A stretch of DNA of 64,000 bases from contig MU404128.1 of assembly GCA_022695795.1 (NCBI GenBank), positions 62,001 through 126,000 on the forward strand, read 5' to 3'. The translations under genes were made by a program, and so were the position numbers. Position 1 is the first letter of the stretch. Every line of letters starts with the position of its first letter. This DNA is from Biscogniauxia marginata (lineage: Eukaryota; Ascomycota; Sordariomycetes; Xylariales; Xylariaceae). Below are positions 22,327 through 37,200 of this stretch, piece after piece. Under the pieces are notes generated by a model. The model was not told the origin of the DNA and searched no databases. It worked only from the letters and a program-made list of their open reading frames with translations.

Positions 22327-23798
22327 TTACATACTGTCGATACGAGCGCTGGGCATCTGCATCGTCGGGTCTTCGAAGTCTGGCTTGATGCCCCACGGGT
22401 CGTAAACTCCAGATCCATAGGAGGGTAGTTGTCCGATCGTGGCTACCTCTACAGGCGGTTGATACGGCATTCCATTGTACCAATGCTCCCCTGGTTGGGC
22501 TGTTGGTGGGTGGTACTGCTCTTGCATGTGATGGACTGATTGTGTAGTAGCTTGGGAAGCAGATGGCTGCATCGGCTGCTGCATTTGCTGGGCATACTGG
22601 ACGAGCGGTGGTTGCTCTACCACAGGCGAGGTAGCATTGAGTGTATAAGCTCCTGGCTGCGGCGGCTGATGTGTGTAGAAGCTGTCTTGCACGGACGGAC
22701 TCCGGCCAGACATTGTGGGCGAGAAGGTAGTTGGACTGCTCTGGATCGAACCAGCCATACCCGCTGTGGTATACGGTATCTCTAATAGAGGTCGTTCAGC
22801 CTGTTGCCTCGGCACCTGGTACGGCTGTATCGGGTTCGTGTTCATGGTGGCAACGCCGGGATTGCCCTGCTCGGTGACGTAGTACGTATGTTGAGGCATG
22901 CTGGCCGTTCGGTGAAGCATATGAACACCCGGATGCGATTCTTGGATGGGCTGGCCGTGGTACTCGTGGGGGCCCCCGGTAGATATGCTGTGACGATGGG
23001 CATATTGCGATTGGACGTTATATTCGTGTATGTGCTGACCAAAATCCGCAAACGAGGCAGCGCGGTGTATAGTGTGGCCTTGCAAACCCGGGTGGCCGGG
23101 AGTCAAGTGTGCAGGACTCCAGGACATCCCTGGGTGCTTGGGCGTCGATGGGGACTCGCCGCTGTCGGACTCGGACGAGAAGTCATCGATCTCTGATGAG
23201 TGGAGGCCTCTCTGGTGTGAGCGTCTCTGGTGCTTGACCATGGTTGTCTTCCGACAGAAGCTACATGCCTAGTTAGCAGCGTATATCTCAGTCCTGTCGG
23301 AGAAACATACCTTTTTAGGCATCCTTCGTGAGCACATCTATAAGGTCTCTTGCCGGTATGGATGCGTCGATGCCGCGCTAGACTCGATGACTGTGGAGGT
23401 TAATATATCTCTTCCAGGGAAAGTTTGGGTTCTGATGAGAACTCACATCCGAGAAGCGCTTGCCACAGCCAATGTGTTGGCATTGATGAGGTTTTTCACC
23501 AGTGTGTGTTCGGATGTGAACAGTCAAGGCGCTGCGCTGGATGAAACTCTTGCCACATCCGGGAGTCGCACATGAGTAGGGCCGCTCATTGGTGTGAATG
23601 CGATAGTGTCTCTGGAGGTCCGACTTGCGGTTGAAGCTCTAAAGTGATATGAGTATTTATAAAGTGAGGCGTTGGGATGCAAAATGCACGGGTTTAACTT
23701 TATGCAGGTCGACGATGACTTACCTTGTTGCACGATTGCCAGTCGCACTGAAAGGGACGAGCCGTTGGCTCATTGTCGACAAGTTCCATCAACTCCAT
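22327..23798 (-). CDS. C2H2 zinc-finger transcription factor (four fingers)
   Basis: Four exons, 23798-23724, 23638-23447, 23390-23311 and 23260-22327, encode 426 aa. Introns (85, 56 and 50 nt) are GT..AG and all phases agree. The N-terminus holds four tandem Krueppel-type fingers: C18/C23/H36/H40, C48/C53/H66/H70, C78/C83/H96/H100 and C108/C113/H126/H131. Linkers are of TGEKP type (TNERPY, TGEKPH, TGKRPY). Each finger except the second is interrupted by or abuts an intron, so it only appears after splicing. The finger array ends [15 protein letters not shown]. The remaining 290 residues are low-complexity, rich in Pro, Gln, His and Ser, typical of a fungal activation region. Start chosen: ATG 23798, giving a short [16 protein letters not shown] leader. 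The target genes are unknown. This pattern is conserved among filamentous ascomycetes. Confidence 0.92.
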
Positions 23799-26700
23799 GT
23801 TTCTGTTGTTATGGAAGATCGGGGTCCTTGCAATCTGTTGGATGTGCCTGAGGATGAAGGTACTCGAGTATATATATATGTCTAGCGGCAGAAAGGTGTG
23901 TAAGTGAGTGCGGACCGGGTACCGCTATCCCTTAAGAGAAAGAGGAACAAGGGTGGCGTGGGTCGTTCGAGCACAGCAAGATGCGAGGTGACACCCTGGT
24001 TCGGAATGATGTGGAAGCGGACTCGGATTCAATGCGACGTTGAATATGAAATCTATGCGTTTCTCAAGAAACACTTCGTCCCTAACTCGGCCAATAGGCT
24101 TATAGTAGAGAGGATAACGAAACTGAACAGAATTGTGAACGACGCAGCGTCCAGCGCAAAGATAAAATATCAAGCTTGTACTGAGGGGAGAAACACTCAG
24201 TAAGGGATGGGCTGCGTAAAGTAAAGACTAGCCCAAAAGCTGGGGCGGGAAGCTCGGTAAATGGCAGAGCGAAGGAAGGTCTGGTGTCATGTTAGCCCAG
24301 GAGACAAAAATGCATAGGTTGGTTTGATATATGCACCAGGTAAAACCCGGTATATGGATAGCAAGCCCGGTTATGCTAAGATGGAGATCGCTAACTTACA
24401 GAGAAACAATAGGTCTCCGTGCACTAAGCACCAGAGGTGCAGATTAGGAACCGAGATAGGAATAACGTTACGAGCGGCCTAGATCTTCGGCAAGTCTGTG
24501 TGGCCGAGCTGACATATGTTCTGCAGGAACAGTGGAATCGTCCCGGAGGGTAAAGATGGGGAGTTGTGCAAGTTATCTGACTGGTAGGTATTCCTATGAT
24601 TTGCAGTCCAAGGTACCCTTTAGTTGGTGTGGTGTTAGGTTTCGAAAATTCAGAGCATAACTAGGCCAACTGGGCTAAAATTCTATTACTAGAAGCTCTC
24701 AGCGCTCGGATGTAGACCTCGACGTTAGGCGGAGCAGGCGGTTCGGTAGACTTGGCGAAATTCTTGAAGCAAAGTATAGTGGAGTCCAGATGTTGCAAGA
24801 AGGGTCTTCTCATACACGGCTTCTTCCACTACTTGGGCAAAGAAACTCTTAAGTACGTGGTTCACCGTTCACCGGGACGAAGATAGGTATCGATCAAGCT
24901 GGAGACGGCGTTGATACCAGGCAATGCCAGGGTGCTGTTAGGGAGCCGGACCTAGAAGTCGTAACCACGACGAGGGAAAGCCTAAGGAGGCTTGAAGTAT
25001 CTTGTGGATGCCCGGGAAACGAGTGAATGCTGAGTTGGATGCGAGATGGGAATTCAGATCTAGACAGCAGTGGTGGCGTGACAAGAGGTTAAGTAAGTTC
25101 TAAGTTGTGACGGGTCGCCAAGTGAGGATGATCACGGTTGCGTACGATGATCTCTACCCGAGCCCGATGTGGATAAGGGTCTATAATATCAAGGCCGGTA
25201 TACTATCAGGATCAGGTTGTCGTCCCTCAGGCTTCCAGGGTGTTATAGCAAGTGGGACCTCTTATGTCTTTCTCTCTGACCAGGTCGCTAGAGAAGGTAT
25301 GTGGAGAAAGGTCGAGAAAAGGGAAGGCCAGAGGGCTCGAGCAGTTCCAACTTGTAGCACGGGTCTCTGGTACAGAAATTGGATGTGATCTCAAGGGTAC
25401 CAGGACGTAGGATTACCACGAGAGCTTCAAGACCATGAGATTCTAGGGGGAACGTGACGTGCAACCAGACTTGGAAAGGGATTAGTGCCGATACAAAAAT
25501 ATAACAACAAAAGGTAAAATATGAGGATTATTGCTGTGGCGCTTAGTGCTTTCGTGCCTCCGTCGTCTGCGTAGACATACAGAAAGGTCCGTGAGTTCTG
25601 AGTATGCAGATGTACGTATAGTTGCGGGTCGGCGTGTAGCTCTTATGTATAGTAACAGACACACGATAGGTTAGATCGAAGAACTGGCCCGGGCTCCGGC
25701 TGCTAAGCGAAAGAGAGAAGAGTAGAGTTTCCCAAGATACAATTAGTGTGTGTACATGTCGGCCAAGTCGGCGACTGCGAGGTAGATGCGTTTCCTAAAG
25801 CGGACAAAAATAGACAAGATTCAGCGGGCGCCGGCGTTGGTGAGACTGAACTCTAAAGTATCTGTCGGTACGAATAGAGAGGACAAAAAAAAGAGGTAGA
25901 GTCGGACCCTTACGATGACGATGGCGGCGGAGCTGGCTCCTATTCTCTTAGCCCGCCTGTTTCTCTCAGTCTTTCTCTAACTTAATTAGCACGTATTCTT
26001 CTTGTAAGGCTAGTCGAAATTTCCGTCTCCTCTGTTATTTTGCTCGAAAAGGTTACCGGGCCCGACTGGCCTGCCCACAATCGCCCCTAAGTACCACTTA
26101 AAGTACCATAGTATCTCCCCCATCTGTACATATGTGGAATACATACAAGCAAACAAACAGCAAATGCAGGTTTAGCGGTACGCAGTAATAATACAGGGGA
26201 AGGCCAGGGAAAGCAACATGTCGAAAAGAGCAAGGAGCTGGGGTAGGGATCATGGAATAAGGCACGGCAAGGGTGCTGGGATATGCTGGGATTGCAAGAA
26301 TGCATGCTCAACATGGACTAGGGGTGTCCAAGACCCTGTCCCCGGTCGTCGTGGGGCAGATGATTGTGTGTGTTATGGGCGCCACTCATTGCCTGTTAGT
26401 GTTTGTCCGTTGTCTCTTTACGGTCGCCTCATTCGAACCGAGTCTGTTCTGCCCCCCCCCCTATGGAGAGGACCCCTGTAGCCTTTTTCTTTCTTCGAAG
26501 GCAAAGAGACTCGTTCTTCATCTGCAAGATAGCGTACCACACACATTCGATTCGGATGTATGCTGTAGTATATGCATCGGCTCTCACTGCCGGGACTGCA
26601 TCTGAGCAAGTCGTCACACCAGCTTGACATCGCGAAGTAGTAGCAGGTTACCGATGATTTGATCTTATTTTTCCTTCTTCTGTTTTATCCATTCTTTTAT

Positions 26701-28995
26701 TTTCGTGGGTTTTGCGCGGGCGGTGCAATCACCCTCGAGCATGAACCTTTGTTCCGAACGTTTAGATATGTGTAAGCTCCAAGTTGACAAGTCGACTTTT
26801 CCGTGCCATAGCAATTACATAGATGCAACATGCAAGAAGGGTCTGAGAATACATCCACCGACCGTATAGGTGTCCCCGAGTACCTGCTTAATTCGAGAAT
26901 TATGAAAATCTCAATCACGCTCTTCACCGCGCACGAAACGTGACCTATTTTTTGGCCGAGCTTGCAGGAGACATGGAGATGCATGCAGTGCGCCGTGCAC
27001 GCTAACGTGGTCGCCGTATTGTATGCGCTTTAATGTATGTAAGTGAGCTCATTTACGTCTACTATGTATAGACACCGCCTTGAGATTGCGAAGACGACAA
27101 GAAGTTGACCGCTTCCCTCTTAAGATTGCAGAGAAGGGTAGAAGACAACAAGTGTTGCATTTTGCTGGGCGAGGTGATAAGAGAAGTCAGTCATTGTGGA
27201 ACAATATGTAGCACTTAGTATAATACATATAATAAGATTTTCTTCATCCCAATCTTAACTAGTGTAGATACGATGCAGTAACAGTCGTGGGACCGGAGCT
27301 GCAATTGAATGACTTATTGGCGTTGCGTCGCAGTGTAGAACTCAGCGCTTCGAGCGAACTAGTTATAGAGGTCAAGTAAACGGGTTACATTCTTGTAGCT
27401 CATATGCCGGCTTGTGTAAGGCTGGGATTGGAGCGATTAAGACCCAATTGCGCATGCCGTCTGTTATTGCAGAGTCCCATCCTCACCCTCTCATTCTTAC
27501 ACACTGCCTTTCTCCCTATCCCCTCCCATGTGCGTCTAAAAAGGGTCAGATATCGACATTGCGACCCCATGATACGCCATTCTAATTACTAGCGATATCT
27601 CGGGCGCACGAAGACAATAGCCTCCTTGTCTATGGATCTCTCTAATTCTCCATGCTTTCCGATTGATTTAGTGCTAATCATGTTATGCTATGTTATGTTA
27701 TCTACCTCTAGACACCCCACGAGATCGAGATGGGTTTGCCGGCTCGCGCCGTAGATGAACAAAGTTTTGTTTGGCCCACCGCAAAACAGTTCAACTAGTG
27801 TCTTTTCAGGGCTACTAAGATGATGGGAATGGGCGAGGAAATTGGGTGGACGAAAGACCAAGGCGAGGTGAGGCAAGTATAATGACGAAAGAAGACTCCG
27901 ATGAGATCGATTTCCCGGGATGTGCTATGTATGCGTCGTTGCTCCTAGTTCAGGGCAGAGTTCAGCCTCCTGGTAGGCCGGGTTCAATGACGACAAAGGA
28001 GACAGAAGCAGGGTACCCTATACAGTAGCCAACCGTGTCACACAGTCATTAGAGTACAAGTATGCGGCTGCCGAGTCACAGCAGCGCTTGAGTTTTCTTC
28101 TCCCGTTATAAGGATTCATTCAACGAGATGTGTTTCGTTTCAGCATGGAGTTATTCTTCCTACGACGTAAACTCTCGTCGGGACAAGTAGCGACTAACCA
28201 TCCCCATTCCAAGCCAAGGTGTGCACGCCAGGACTGTCGTAACTACACTAGAGTATGTATGGACAGTAGCATTTGCCCCAGTTGAGGGTCCGGGATGGTG
28301 ATCCGGATGTCGTTGACAGCATGCTGATGTGACTTCGCTCGAAACAGTTTCAGGGGGGGCCCCTTCTCACGATTTCAACCTCACTCATCCTCAACTCCAC
28401 TGTTTCAAATGCCTGAATCACTAAACCACATCAAGCCCTGGTCCCGACTCACCTTGGTAGTCTCCACCACCCAGCCACGGAAGACATATTCTGTACAGTA
28501 GTGCTGTGCTAACCGTGTGCTAACCAGGTGCGTAATACTGCCCCTCAGCACGTCTACAGCGCCATTGTAACCCCCCTAGGTATGTAATGGGTCACTAAGT
28601 TCTCGCTCTTGGTCATTCTGGCTAGGCCTGTTAAAGTCTACTGGGTTAGTGACGCAGGTCCAGTCCATTGTAGTAGGCCTCTTACCGGAAACTTTCCGTA
28701 GTGCATCCTACCCTTTAGCCCTAGCAGGTATATTGTCGCTTGTCAAAGTTGGTCTGTTTAAAGTTAGCGATCCATATTAAAAGTCAGCAGTTGCATGTAA
28801 GATAAGAGCCGAGATCCTAACTATAAGCAGCACTAGTAATGGTAGCCCCCTATGCAGTGACGAAGACAGCGCCTTTGCAACTCCATAACCATCACCACCA
28901 TGTCCCGGAGAAATCAATTCTGCGAAACATTCGAAACTGAGTACCCGCTGCTTGAAGTCGTTAAACAGAAACATAGACGCGCAAGTCGAAGTTCG

Positions 28996-29030
28996 GAAGA
29001 GAGAGAAGAGAGAGAAGAGAGAGAAGAGAG
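28996..29030. repeat. Purine minisatellite, 9-bp unit GAAGAGAGA
   Basis: About four copies of a GAAGAGAGA unit stand in tandem, all purine on the + strand. Nothing nearby suggests that it is coding. Confidence 0.8.
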
Positions 29031-31145
29031 TTTGAAGTTGACGACATAGAAATACCAGAAACGTTAAAAACTGACTTGTTCTCTTTACTTACCTACCTAC
29101 TTGAGCCCTACATGTACTTCGCACTCATGGATCGAACAACCGTCTTGAACTGGTTTGTGGATTTCTCCGGTAGACATTCTTTCGACTCTTGACTTTGGGA
29201 AAACGTCGGAAGGGAACATCAGGTACGCGTAAAAATACCTGGTAATAATTGTTCAGAGTTATAGGTAGGGCCTGGCGTGCGCAGCAAAGGAGGCCGCCCC
29301 GGCTTGATTTCCGGCCTCCTCCTAAGAATCTTGATTCTCATGACATCGATAATGCGACCGAGGCGATAGCATTACATAACAACCACAATCACATGTATGT
29401 ATAGTCAGGAGGGTTTCCCCACTACCAGGTAGATAGATATGTAGATATTCCGTCTAGTTTGAACATTTATCAGCCATGCGGACAGACGGCATGCATGGGT
29501 AAGATGTCCAATTCGGGGCTAACTAGATGATAGGTGCAGTTTTTTATTCTACATGCAGTCTCTCGCACACAAAGTGGGTGACTATACTGTTGCAGTACAT
29601 GAATTCATCATATCATTTTTTTCGCGCGTACTAAGATCAGACGGCATCGACAATTTCGCAATTCCCGTTTCGAAATCTATAGTATGCCGACGGACGTATC
29701 GTATAGTTCTAATGCATACAATAGGGCATGTGCTATACTCTCTGTGCAACCATTCTCATCTTTTATGCGCACGTGGGTTCAATATCATGCAAGATGTCAC
29801 TATCTCGGTATGTAGTTTCGTTTGCCAAACTGTTAAGGAGAAATGCCTCTCACTCGACTTGAGCGGACCATTGCTTAAGATTAGATAGGACCCCATTTTT
29901 GGACGCCCTATACCGTAATAGTAGCCAAGACAAGGGGTTGCTTCTTTGTGCAGTTTTTAGCTTCGGTGCAAAGAAGGAAATTGCGCGAAGTTCGGGGTTA
30001 GGATAACTTCTTCATCCGAGGGGGTGGGGAGCATAAGCCGTATCTAAGCTATTGACATTACGCGTAACTCGTTTAGTCTGCCTTTATACCGGAATATTTG
30101 ACCTGCTGGAGGGTTTCCCAACTCAATTAAGTGAATAGGTTCTCGCTATAATCTAATGCAATAGATGACAAAGTTAATTTTGTCACCTATAACGGGAAGT
30201 TCGAAGTCATGTTGTTGACATCTGCATCTAATAGGCAATTGAAAGAGATCTACCTCTTCAAGCTGGATTTGGTGTAGTCAGCATAGTTTGACAAGGCATG
30301 GTTGAGAGTCTAGACCCGGTTCCGAGACAACCGAGTCGCAATACTATTGCAGATCATGATTTTTCTGCCCTAATCTATCCCTGTACTGTCATCTTCCCCA
30401 GATTTTTGTTGCTGGATACGGCAATAAGTGGGTGCCTCTGCCGTCTCATGAAGAATGTTCCCATGAACATTACCTTTCCAACTTGTAGGACACGGCAGGC
30501 AAATCAACCGTAATGCATGTGGAGTAGTTCAGCATGATATGTTGCGCTCTCCAAGCTGCAAATGACGGCCACTCCTATCACAAAAAGGGGCAAATAGCAA
30601 CTACGTACCGAAGTTACCATTTATGTTTGCCCACCTAAGACCTTAGCAATTTGTATCTGCCAACTTCTATACGAAATTTAGACATACGCTTCTGACCTTT
30701 GACCCATATTTCACTTGCTTACAACCGAACCTATCAGATATAGTGTACAAATTGCTAAGTCATATTGTATCAAGACCTATCAGCAAAACATAATTAAGCT
30801 TTAGGTCTGTTAGCTGCTGCCAAGGTCTCGGGAAATTGAAAACAAGCAATATTAGTACCTAGAGCCAAGGTTCGCCCAGAAGTTTGTAAATACTATGTAG
30901 ATACGAAACTACAGAGACTATCTTAGACACGGGACGGCGCGTGGATCTACCGCGGCCATGTGTAGAAAAAGGAACCACAGGCTGAGCATTCTCTTAACCC
31001 GAGGCAATATGTAGTCCTAGCTATACACGGCAAGATATATCATAAAAGAGACAAAACTACCAGCGAATATGGCGGTAAGGATAAGCAGAGTCAAGAGCAT
31101 ATGGATGTCAAATCCAATTCCGTAGCGTTAGATAGACGTCCTCAC

Positions 31146-31251
31146 CTCGCTTGCCATCTGAGTCCTCCATTGTGACGCTGGCAGAAGCATAATCGATGGC
31201 CGGACAAGTGATGGGCTGCTTTGCCGACACATCGAGTAACCTGGCGAGACG
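31146..31251 (-). pseudogene. Coding-like exon with good splice borders, unidentified
   Basis: 106 nt lie between a textbook acceptor (T-run, ATGCTCAG) and donor GTGAGG. The frame reads RLARLLDVSAKQPITCPAID and then SASVTMEDSDGKR. No convincing upstream or downstream exon was assembled, and an in-frame stop lies 11 codons before the acceptor. It may be an isolated relic or chance. Confidence 0.2.
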
Positions 31252-34200
31252 CTGAGCATAAAAAATTTTCTTTTCCCTCAAGGCGTAATTCCCGTGTTAG
31301 CTCTGCCCTAAATATCTCAAACCCGAGACCATCGAGAGTGGAGAAAACAACGGACATGGCATGACCGTAACGCGGTGCCCGTTATTTTCTTTGAGATACC
31401 CAATGACGATAGCGGCGCATATTCTTTTCTGCCAGGATATGGTCCACTCTGAGCCCAAGCACCTATGTACGTAGAGTCAAGACGAAGTCGCCGGTGCCTC
31501 TGCGCCTCATCAGTATGGAACGGAGAGAATTTTCACCCGGCCGAGTCTAGGGCGCCTCGCTAGGCCGGGAACGATGCGCGGAACGGTTCCAGGTAAATCA
31601 AGGCCGCCCACCACAAAACAGTCGCATGTTTGGATGATGATCACTCTTCTGCGACAGCCAAAAAATTCAGGTGGCGGTAGATCAGTGTCTGTGCGTACAG
31701 ATTCTCTCCTCGGCAAAGGCGGCAGATCCCTCGCTACATCGATCAACATTCCGTAATTATCTACCTGGACGTAGTTATCATGATCATGGCAAAATAAGAA
31801 GAAGGGGTTGAAGAATCGGCGTTTGAGTAAGACGTCAAACTAAGTAAGCGTTACTTGAGCACGGATGAGCAGCTCCCCACAAGCCGTGCAGTCGGCCAGT
31901 GGGTCAGACCAAACGGCGCGGTTCGCTGGTTTAGAAGCACTCTTTGCCTCCCACACTCCATATCAAGACAAACCTCGACTCGGAAAGGTGGCACTGGTGG
32001 TGGCAGTACCTGCGTTGGAATAGAAGCGCGGATACCGGAATGAGCCTCGGAAATCCGTGTCCTCTGCATGCAGAAATGACCAAGGAAGAACGGACATCGA
32101 CCATTATCATTGAACGCCCGCATGGGTTCGGCACAGGGGTTCGACCTGTTACATGTTGGGGACCCCTTTGGATGAATGAGCGAATAGGGGAATTCCTTTT
32201 TGCCTTAGCATACGTCAACTAGCCAGAACGGGATCTAACTCGGGAAGAAATGGGCTCATTGTGTGCCTGAAGATATCGAGGTTTCCCCTGAGTCATGGTA
32301 CGTGTAGCCCGGATTGGATAGATGATAACAATGTACCTCATGACCGCTTCATCATCTGAGCCAGCTGCTTAAACGACACCGCGGATAGCTACTGATGTCA
32401 CGCGCAGTTGGTCGGCGCATGCATTCCGGGATCTAGGTTCCTGTGAGAGTTAGAGTGATCGGGACAGGGTTGCTGGGAGTCGAAAGAGAACGAGAAGGAT
32501 TTCCAACATCCATACATAGTAAGATCTTCCAACGGCTACTTGCATGTCATGCCAATAGACGATAATTGATAGATGTGGCGCTGGCTCGATGCGGGACAAC
32601 TCGTCCAAGAGTTATCAACGTACATCTGCCATTCCTTGCTTAAGTCTGACCTATAGTAATAAAAGGCAGATTTGGTATAGTCATTGTCATTCTGTATGCT
32701 TATAGTCAACAACCTCTCTGTCTCATGGGATATTCCTGATGAATGATAAGTTGAGGTTTAGTGGCCCGCCTCTCCAGTTATATAAGCATTTTTGTAGCCC
32801 GCAGCTCCCTGCAAGTAATTGTCCGTCAGATAGGGCTGGTTTCGAAGTCCCTATACACATTAGCTCGTAGGGGAGCGCCTTTATCTAACATTTCTATAGT
32901 CAACAACACTTGAAATGAAGCCTACGTAACTTTGCAGTGCAACCTAGTTCCTCAGCCCAAAAGAATGATCTCTGGTTCTTCCCCGCACTCAACAGACATT
33001 ATCCTTGGTGATCCTGCCAGATCCATACGTCCTAGCCAATCATCGTCTCTGAAGGCTCTATCCGAACCGAATCTCCTATGATCTCTTGTACTGCCTAGAC
33101 CATAGGGTGATCCGTGCAGAACTATTAGATCATTATGGTCTGTGCGTTCCAGGGACGACAAGCCCCTTGGGCGTATCATAATGCGTTCCTCATTTGGCGG
33201 AGGTTTGGTTCGTCACAGTCACTTGCAGATAATGATGCCAAATTTTCTAGATCTCCGGTAAATACCCTGCCCAGCCCAGAACACCCCACGCGGGAGACGG
33301 ACAGGCATCCAGTTAGTCTTTCGCTTGATGATTTATTTGATACTTGCTGAACCGGCGTGCAACGTTCTTACGACGACTTACGATTGATAGCCGGCAGTGT
33401 GCATGTGATAGCGAATTCGTGCAGTATACTCCAGAACAGAAGGAAGAACAGATAAAAGTAAAAACAAATCCCGCTGCATCTGCAGCATTCGCGACCGTGG
33501 CGAGTCTCCTGAGCTGCAGTATGTCAAGTCAGGTATTTCCTCATCCTGATTGATCTCGTGAGCTGCGCCTGACGATGAAAAAGCCCCAATAAATCCCTGA
33601 TTTTTAACGCACGATCGCCTAAGATGGAAGTTCTCCCGCTGAAGCGAAGCTTGAACAGGTGGAGTAAATATGCAAGAGCATTGACTTTGAGACGGTCCTC
33701 TCTTAAAAATGTAGTTGGAAGCTTGATGGCAATTACTAACTAGCTAGAAAATATGATGTGACGTGCCGGGAAGCAAAGTATAGATCTGAGTCTCGTGCGC
33801 TCTTATCTGGTTTATAGCCATCCACTTTAAGTCAAGATGTAACACAAATCGGTTGCCCTTGTCCAATGAGGATCAGAGCTCCAAGCTCTTAGTGCATGAG
33901 CGAGGTTGAGCATGAGTATACAAAGTAGTTCCGGAGAAACATGTAGCAAAACTGGGGCAGGAAACGCCTGACTTGTAGGGATTCGACCATTTTTGCTGTG
34001 CCACCTGACCGTCAACCGTTGATACACCTTGCAGCGCGTCTCGCGGCATTAAATTAACCAACGGAAATAATCATGATATGAAGTCATACTGGTGGTAGCA
34101 GTGCTGATGGTGGTAGCCACACATTCTCCGTAGTGCAGGTATGGCAAGGCTGCAAGAAGTAGGGATGTCCCTCATAGCCTGGTCCGCCCCCTTTATCGGG

Positions 34201-37200
34201 CTCAGGGGTTATGTCAAGCAAAGCCACAAGAACATTTCTAGATGAGTCTAGTGTGTCCGTATTTTTAGGTAGAACGACACTAGCAACATTTGGAGGTAAT
34301 ATTGCCGAGAATAAGTAGGAATAATCTTAGTCTCTAAAGTGCAATATGGAACAGTTGACTGAAACTATGGCATATCTCTCTTCCGAGAAACTTGAGATAT
34401 AAAAAGACAAACCGATTGATACGCAAAACCAACGGAACATACCGGAGCGACGTTTTCTGTGTAACAGAATAAGAGCTCTCTAAATTGGTCAGGGGCTAGA
34501 TAGAAACATGGCGACTATTATTAGACTATGTTGGTGTATGTATGTAGGTATGCAGATTTGCAGCTAAGACTTTCCCACCACACATTCCAGCGGGATGTCC
34601 CGTGTCTAAGCAGAGCCAGAGGTCCGTGAATGATGCGAAACATACGATACATACATATCTATGTGGTATATTTTCCTAAGAACGACTTCAACGCCAGGTT
34701 CTTTACTTATTTAAGATGGATTCTGTAGCCCCTAATGCGAAGAGCAGCCAATCAAGTTAGACTAGACGGACCAAGAGGATCTCAAGCGAGCGCTATTAAC
34801 TAAACCAAAGATGCATCCCCGCTCACGAAATGCTCCTAGTTGGAATAAGTCCTGATACCTTTTTCGCTTACTCTACATTCAATAATCAACCGCTGTTTTG
34901 ATTTCGCAACCTCAGTGCGCTCAACGACCCCTAAGTCGTTCGCACTGACGATCTCGAGACACCTGCAATCGGTTAGCGAGGCAATGGTCGTCCAGATCGA
35001 GCGACGTGCAGGACTACGGACGAACGGCTCGTATCAGACGAGCTCGACAAAATTAGACTAAGGAACAGCTCTCCATGCTAGACCCGTAGAACGAGATAAT
35101 CGATGCTAGGGTTTCGCTGGACTCATAGCACAATTCAGAATAGATCGCCTGGGTGGCGTGCTGAAGAATACCTGCCACCAGAGAAGACCCTGCATCCTGG
35201 CTTAGCTGTCTGTCTTATTAATGCACTTGTGTTTAGGGCGTTCGATAATGGTGAGACAAACAGAGGTCGTCCCCGTATCGCATGAGTCCTCGTGGCGACC
35301 ATGTGGCGATGATTGGGCTAACATGTCTGGCCGCTACCCGACGACGGGCCGGTCACTTGTAAAAGCCCATCAACGAGCCGCCTATGAGACGCGGATATCT
35401 CTCTACCCTAGTTTGAGATCGGATTGCTTTCGTCGACAGTGTAGCCGCAGATTGCAAGTCGTTACACTGCAGGTTCACGGACCACGGGTTCGTGAATCCC
35501 GCATCTTTTAGAGACTCACTCGGTGGACGGACGAGCAGATCTATCCTGTGATTGCGAAGCGAACCCAAAGCTGTGAGCTTCTTGGGTCGCCCTTCATTTA
35601 CTATCTGCACTGCCAAATGAAAGTTCAAGACTCGAACCACTCTTGCAGATACGCTGGACCTAATGAAAGTCATTCACGATCGCTAAAGGCGCTTCTGAGC
35701 GACTAAATCTCTACGCTAGGCCGTTGGGGTTAAAGCCAGCCACCTGCTGGGAGAGGCTATCGTCGGTGCCAGAGTCATCCGCCCCTAGAAACGAGTCTAT
35801 CGTTGAACCGCTCCACATGCTAATTACCGCCTACCTACTTACCTAACCCTTCGGTTGTAGATAATCACTGGTCGAAACTCTGAGTTTGAGATCTTTTCAG
35901 CCTCATAAAAGTAGTGTACGGACCATGAGCGCAAAGGGGAAAATGCAGGAACACGCACTCCGACGGGCCAATGAACTATTGCGATTTTCAGCCGCAGACG
36001 AGGCTCCTGGTTAGCTTTGCTTCGTAAGCGCATACTTACGCGTTCAACGAAGCTCCCAATTTCAACCACGAGAGAATGAGTTTCACGTGAAGAACTGGAC
36101 TTGCTTCTCATGCAGGCAGTGCTTCGTCGTATTCTGTGTAGGAGCACCTCCTCGACTGATTAGATAGTTTCGGATGCGCACGCATTTCACTGGTAACAAT
36201 GTCTCAGAGTGACTCTCCACCAGCACACAGACATGATCATCATGACTAGAGGGGTCCCCACCTCCACAAAGGGCATGACAGCCGATGGCGTCGGCAATAT
36301 CTCCGAATTGGCTAGCGACTTCGTACTTACGTACAGCCGGCAACTCTTGCTACACTAGTAGCGCCCTTGTTTTGGTTGCCGTTTTTTCTTCCAACCCACG
36401 TGGATCAGATATGAAGTGAAGTTGTCATCATCTAGTTCTATTAGCTATTAGTAGAATGGCCGTCATATCCGGCATCCGTTAAGAGCTGTCATCCCCACAA
36501 TCCCTCCGGCCTAAAAGACGTCTAGACCGTTCCGACATACCACGCGAGGTTAGGGGGTCCCAAGGTTAGCTGCTGAATTCTCCTAACAAGGGACGACCCT
36601 GTTGCGATACTATCCGTCACCAGTAGATTAGCACTTAGTAGTTCGAAGATCTTGATGGTTTGTGGAACAACGATGGTAACTATGAGACAGCCCTCACTGA
36701 TGCCCAACCTTGGCTTTTGCATACGGCCGCATCTTATGGCCTCTACACTAGAGTATTATAGAAGAGGGGGAGTGGCAGAAAGGGGGGTAAGTAATAGTTT
36801 GGCTCCGGCGGTGGACTATATTTAATTCGGCATAAAAGGACATCAAGCATAACGCAATTTGTGCGATCATATACCTAGGTCGCTGGAATGGCCTCTATTT
36901 CCCTACCCTACCTTGAGGTCCTTGAGGTCAGCTCGATACGTCGCTGCCGAGATTGCTGTGCCTGCCGGGTTTGATTCGCCTATGATCTACACCAGGTATT
37001 CCCTCACTCCGTACCTAATAATAAACTGTATTATCAGACAGCATTACCTAGTTCTTAGCTTATCACCCAAGAATTATTGTTAAACTCTAGACTAACAGAA
37101 GTAACCTTACACACTCTATACGGACTATAGGTTCTCAGGTGCTATACGGTACGCTAGCACTTTATGAAGCCCTTTCATCTTTCACCGTGAAGATCACTCT

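Noticed and set aside
32130..32150. GGTTCGACC, tRNA B-box-like word
   Set aside because: No upstream A-box or cloverleaf could be drawn.
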